Below, piece after piece: positions 61,315 to 64,000 of a stretch of 64,000 nucleotides of DNA. The stretch lies in NCBI GenBank assembly GCA_019671135.1, contig JAHRHY010000009.1:2253659-2317658 (forward strand). Reading direction: 5' to 3'. Origin of the DNA: Linnemannia hyalina. Taxonomy: Eukaryota; Mortierellomycota; Mortierellomycetes; Mortierellales; Mortierellaceae. Numbering within the stretch: position 1 is the first letter of the stretch; each line of letters begins with the position of its first letter. The notes beneath the pieces are model-generated. The model was not told where the DNA came from. It worked only from the letters and a program-made list of their open reading frames with translations, and ran no database searches. Both the position numbers and the translations under genes were made by a program.

Positions 61315-62559
61315 AGTGAAGACACACAGTCCAAAGCATTTTGTTAACGATAGTAGAAATGAAGGAATGTAGCAGCTACCAGCTCCACTATTTCACCGCT
61401 ACTTAACACTGGCCCTTTCTCAATTTCACTGACACTCAGCTCACTATATCTTTGAATGACAGTGTCTTTCTGTGAAATAACCTCTGCGATCAGCCCTTGA
61501 TTACAACCGTGTAAATCCCATGTCCACGTTTTCCTGCATTGTTTTACGAGTACACGTTCATCTTTTCCTTCCCCCTCCCACGCAAATACGAACAAAAACA
61601 GCACACGACTCCATCAAACATATTATTTGGCAACGAGCATCCCCCTCCTTCCGCCAGCAAATGCAATCTTACCTACCTGCAGTTATCATTGGTGCGACAT
61701 TCAATGGCCATCAGAGCCATTGTCGCTCCTTCAAACGCAATGGCATCATGTCTATATGACCCTTATGCGTCACCTTTTTACTGCGTGTGTATGGCAACTA
61801 GCCATCTCAGCTGCATCTTTGTAGCTCGTTTTTTAACATAACCATTAATCGAAGGAGAAAATACACAAGCGGCTTCATTTTTTATTGCCGTGTCTGTTCA
61901 TTCATCCCCTTCGTTTCCTCTTTGCCTTGACTGTGTTGCTTGGTGCATATTATTTTTCCTTGTCCGCGCCTCGAATGTCTCGCGTGCTGTATGTTGTTGT
62001 CTTACTCTTGCCCTCACTGTCTTGCTTGGTGCATTTATTTTTCGCTCTGTGTGAGCCCTTCGATCAAATCCACCATACAACGCCTTTTGGAGGAAATGCC
62101 CACAAGTTCGTTATTCAAAGGTCGGAATACTTCTACCAGAGCTTGTCTTTTGAATAGTCAAGTCCTGCCTAATAGACTCGGCACACCGCATTAAACGCAG
62201 AGAACAATCCCCCTAATTTATCCTGCTTTCCCAAACGACCTCTTCCTGTTTTTCATCTTTCCTTACGTAAATGATACCTATGTTTAGAAAGCCCTTGCCA
62301 CGTTTTCCCCCAAGACCGCCAGGCCCCAGGTTGCCCCGGTTACGCAGGAATAGGTTTTGTCCTACTTCCATTGAACGCGTAATGTGATTTCAGATGTCAC
62401 ATCACGTGACTTACGCCACCAACTGAGCCACCACCCAAGATCCAAGCCCACCCATGTTCCAAGCCCCGTCTAACATCCCAAGCCCCGTCCAACATCCAAG
62501 CCCATCCAATGTCCAAGCACTGCCTTGGTTTCTTCAGTTCATCTGGCCCTTAGCATGAA
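61315..62559. other. Right-arm spacer
   Basis: Mirror of 36322-37584. Includes the 19 bp VNTR (about 62440-62510) with one unit fewer than the left arm. No supported gene. Confidence 0.5.
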
Positions 62560-62662
62560 TAGTGTTTCTTAAGAACATAGTGCATTCGCATTTGCATTCG
62601 CATTCGCATCATGTAAAATCAATGGAAACCCCTTTATTTGCATTCGCATTTGAGAAACACTA
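62560..62662. mobile_element. hAT-like MITE, 103 bp, right arm
   Basis: Mirror of 36219-36321. TAGTGTTTCT and AGAAACACTA ends, with AGCATGAA on both sides (62552-62559, 62663-62670). It was present before the arms were duplicated. Confidence 0.85.
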
Positions 62663-62982
62663 AGCATGAACATACCCCTTATTCCCTTATCTTATTCCTC
62701 AGTCTGCAATAACTCGCTTCCATCTGTCCCCTGCCTTTCTTCTGCACACTCTTCTTTTTATTCCATCCTTTTCCTTCAGAATAAACATAACAAATACAAT
62801 ACACATTCATTCGTGTTCTGTCTAATCATTGCAGCCCTCTGGATTGTCTTTTATGGAAAGGATAAGAATGGTATCTTTTCTCTATTTCATTCTGCTCTCG
62901 CCTTGAAGACGGCAGCTAGGGATGTCAGTCGACTGGGGAAACACCGGGTGCAGTCTTGTTATTTATTTTTTCCGTACGCGAG

Positions 62983-63621
62983 TTGATTTTTTAACCCTAC
63001 AGTTCACGGATTGTATCTAATAAAAAAGGGCTTTTAAAAGTCTGCTCCATGACACCATATAACAAGCCACAGTCCTCTAATCCTGGCTCGTCCGCTCTGC
63101 ACAACAATCGATCCCTCTCTCAGGGGCGGTGCGGTAGAAAATAAACTAGATACGAATGAAGGGAGTTCTTCCCATTCTCTCCATAAATGACAAGCGCCTC
63201 TTTCCTACCGGGTTTTCTGGCAAACGCGCATTAGTGGTGCGAAGATCAATAGATAGACTCGAACAGCGCCTATCGTCATGTACAGCTAGAGAGGCACCTC
63301 CAAGTAACCAACAAGCTTATGTACGACCTAAACCACATCTCACCTGGTTACCACCTCTATCCATTCCATTATCTACCGATACTTCTATCTGAATCGCTCC
63401 CCTATCTAACTACGTACCTATCCACCACACCATCCAGAACTCAGTAACCCTAACACGTCTAATTACCCTAGGTTCCCCTGCACAATAAACGTCATCGATT
63501 CTTGCAACTTTGCACTCGACCTTTCGATCCTCTTGTGTCCTCTTATCTCTTCCTTATTCTCCCCCTTGCTCCATGTCTTGCTCTTTCCTTTTTTCCATGC
63601 CTTACCTCTGTTGCTATTACA
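62983..63621 (+). repeat. Solo LTR, right-arm copy
   Basis: GCGAG flanks both sides (62978-62982, 63622-63626). The 639 bp between them start TTGATTTTTTAACC and end CTGTTGCTATTACA, the same final bases as the LTR of Ty3 element 2. CCTGCACAATAAACG before the end matches CCTGTACAATAAACA there. A solo LTR left by recombination of a related Ty3 element fits. The first base is T rather than TG, so the left edge may be one base off. Confidence 0.55.
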
Positions 63622-63829
63622 GCGAGGTCCTTAGTTGAGCACCATACATCATATACATCAAAACAAAACAGTATAAAAATCCATTTTCCAAAGACAGTGT
63701 GTTGTACTGATGGGCCAACTCATGGACTTAAAAAAAAAGCATGATGGACAATGCTTGGATAATACTTGCACAACGCGAAAAAAACGAAAAGAAAATCTAG
63801 TGACAGCTAAAGGGGGTAAGACCCATTGG

Positions 63830-64000
63830 CATCAACATTCATGTATGCATCTATGTTTTATATCCGTCTCGTCTAGGGTAAAGTCCATGGTATAGGAGCA
63901 AAACAATAAAATTATGCTAACAATCATGTATCCTGCGCCCTCATTGCCTTCATTGCCTTCGGATGTGCTGCCTTGTTTTTTGTTTTTTTTTGGCTATGTA
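63830..64000 (-). repeat. Reversed 230 bp tandem unit at the window edge
   Basis: Reverse complement of the last tandem unit of repeat copy 1 (34882-35060), with GACGAGACGG, CCATGGTATAGGAG and CATTGCCTTCATTGCC. The array continues beyond the window. Confidence 0.88.

Larger units (their letters stand above)
59090..64000 (+). repeat. Right arm of the inverted duplication
   Basis: Reverse complement of 34882-39809. The inner edge starts CGAATTATTGTTTATCCC; the outer edge runs past the window in the tandem repeat units. Arms are separated by 19.3 kb holding the MULE, Ty3 element 3 and the Tc1 remnant. Substitutions between arms are few, for example one residue in the first Ulp1-like exon. Confidence 0.93.

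Overview
This 64 kb window is almost entirely transposable elements, many nested in one another. I see no ordinary host housekeeping gene, rRNA, tRNA or CRISPR array. Short GT-AG introns (about 50-130 bp), three lineages of Ty3 chromoviruses with -1 frameshifting, Helitrons of the Rep-PIF1 type with zinc knuckles, an Ulp1-MULE transposon and AT-rich simple-sequence spacers point to an early-diverging fungus, most likely Mucoromycota. That placement is inference; no species marker is visible.

Layout. 1-3228: end of one Ty3 chromovirus pol, an LTR-like control region, then a broken gag and a protease fragment. 3229-14423: a second Ty3 element with 240 bp LTRs, whose gag is split by a 5.5 kb DNA transposon (element A, 4356-9841). 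14424-15449: hAT-like MITE pieces and spacer. 15450-23034: a complete Helitron. It is followed with no gap by the 5' end of a second, internally deleted Helitron (23035-25524). 25525-30036: element B, a reversed 5'-truncated copy of A inserted in Helitron 2. 30037-33298: element C, a third copy inserted in B's transposase and truncated on its right. 33309-41095: copies of a CACCCCCTGTCAG-type repeat with 230-254 bp tandem units, flanking the left arm of a large inverted duplication. 34882-39809 and 59090-64000 are the two arms (4.9 kb, near identical). Each carries a three-exon gene for an Ulp1-like protein that lacks the catalytic Asp and Cys. 41096-47257: low-complexity spacer, a dead Tc1/mariner and an uncharacterised gene. 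47258-57867 (minus): a seven-exon gene fusing an Ulp1-type cysteine protease to a MULE transposase. It is split by a young Ty3 element (48244-53802) with identical LTRs and a 5 bp target duplication.

Most unusual system: elements A, B and C. They carry a PIF/Harbinger-like DDE transposase and a second large protein with two C-C-C-H zinc modules and four copies of a repeated domain. Instead of simple inverted repeats they are bounded by ~496 bp direct terminal repeats, identical to each other within copy A. The ends sit next to a 3 bp TAT/ATA target. The layout recalls LTR elements but the enzyme is a DNA transposase.

How the parts act together: both Ty3 elements join gag to pol by the same -1 slippery heptamer G GGA AAA. 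The Helitron couples HUH endonuclease and PIF1 helicase in one spliced protein. The MULE couples protease, FAR1-type zinc finger, DDE core and SWIM finger. Much of the window's history can be ordered by nesting: Ty3-1, then Ty3-2, then A; Helitron 2, then B, then C; MULE, then Ty3-3.
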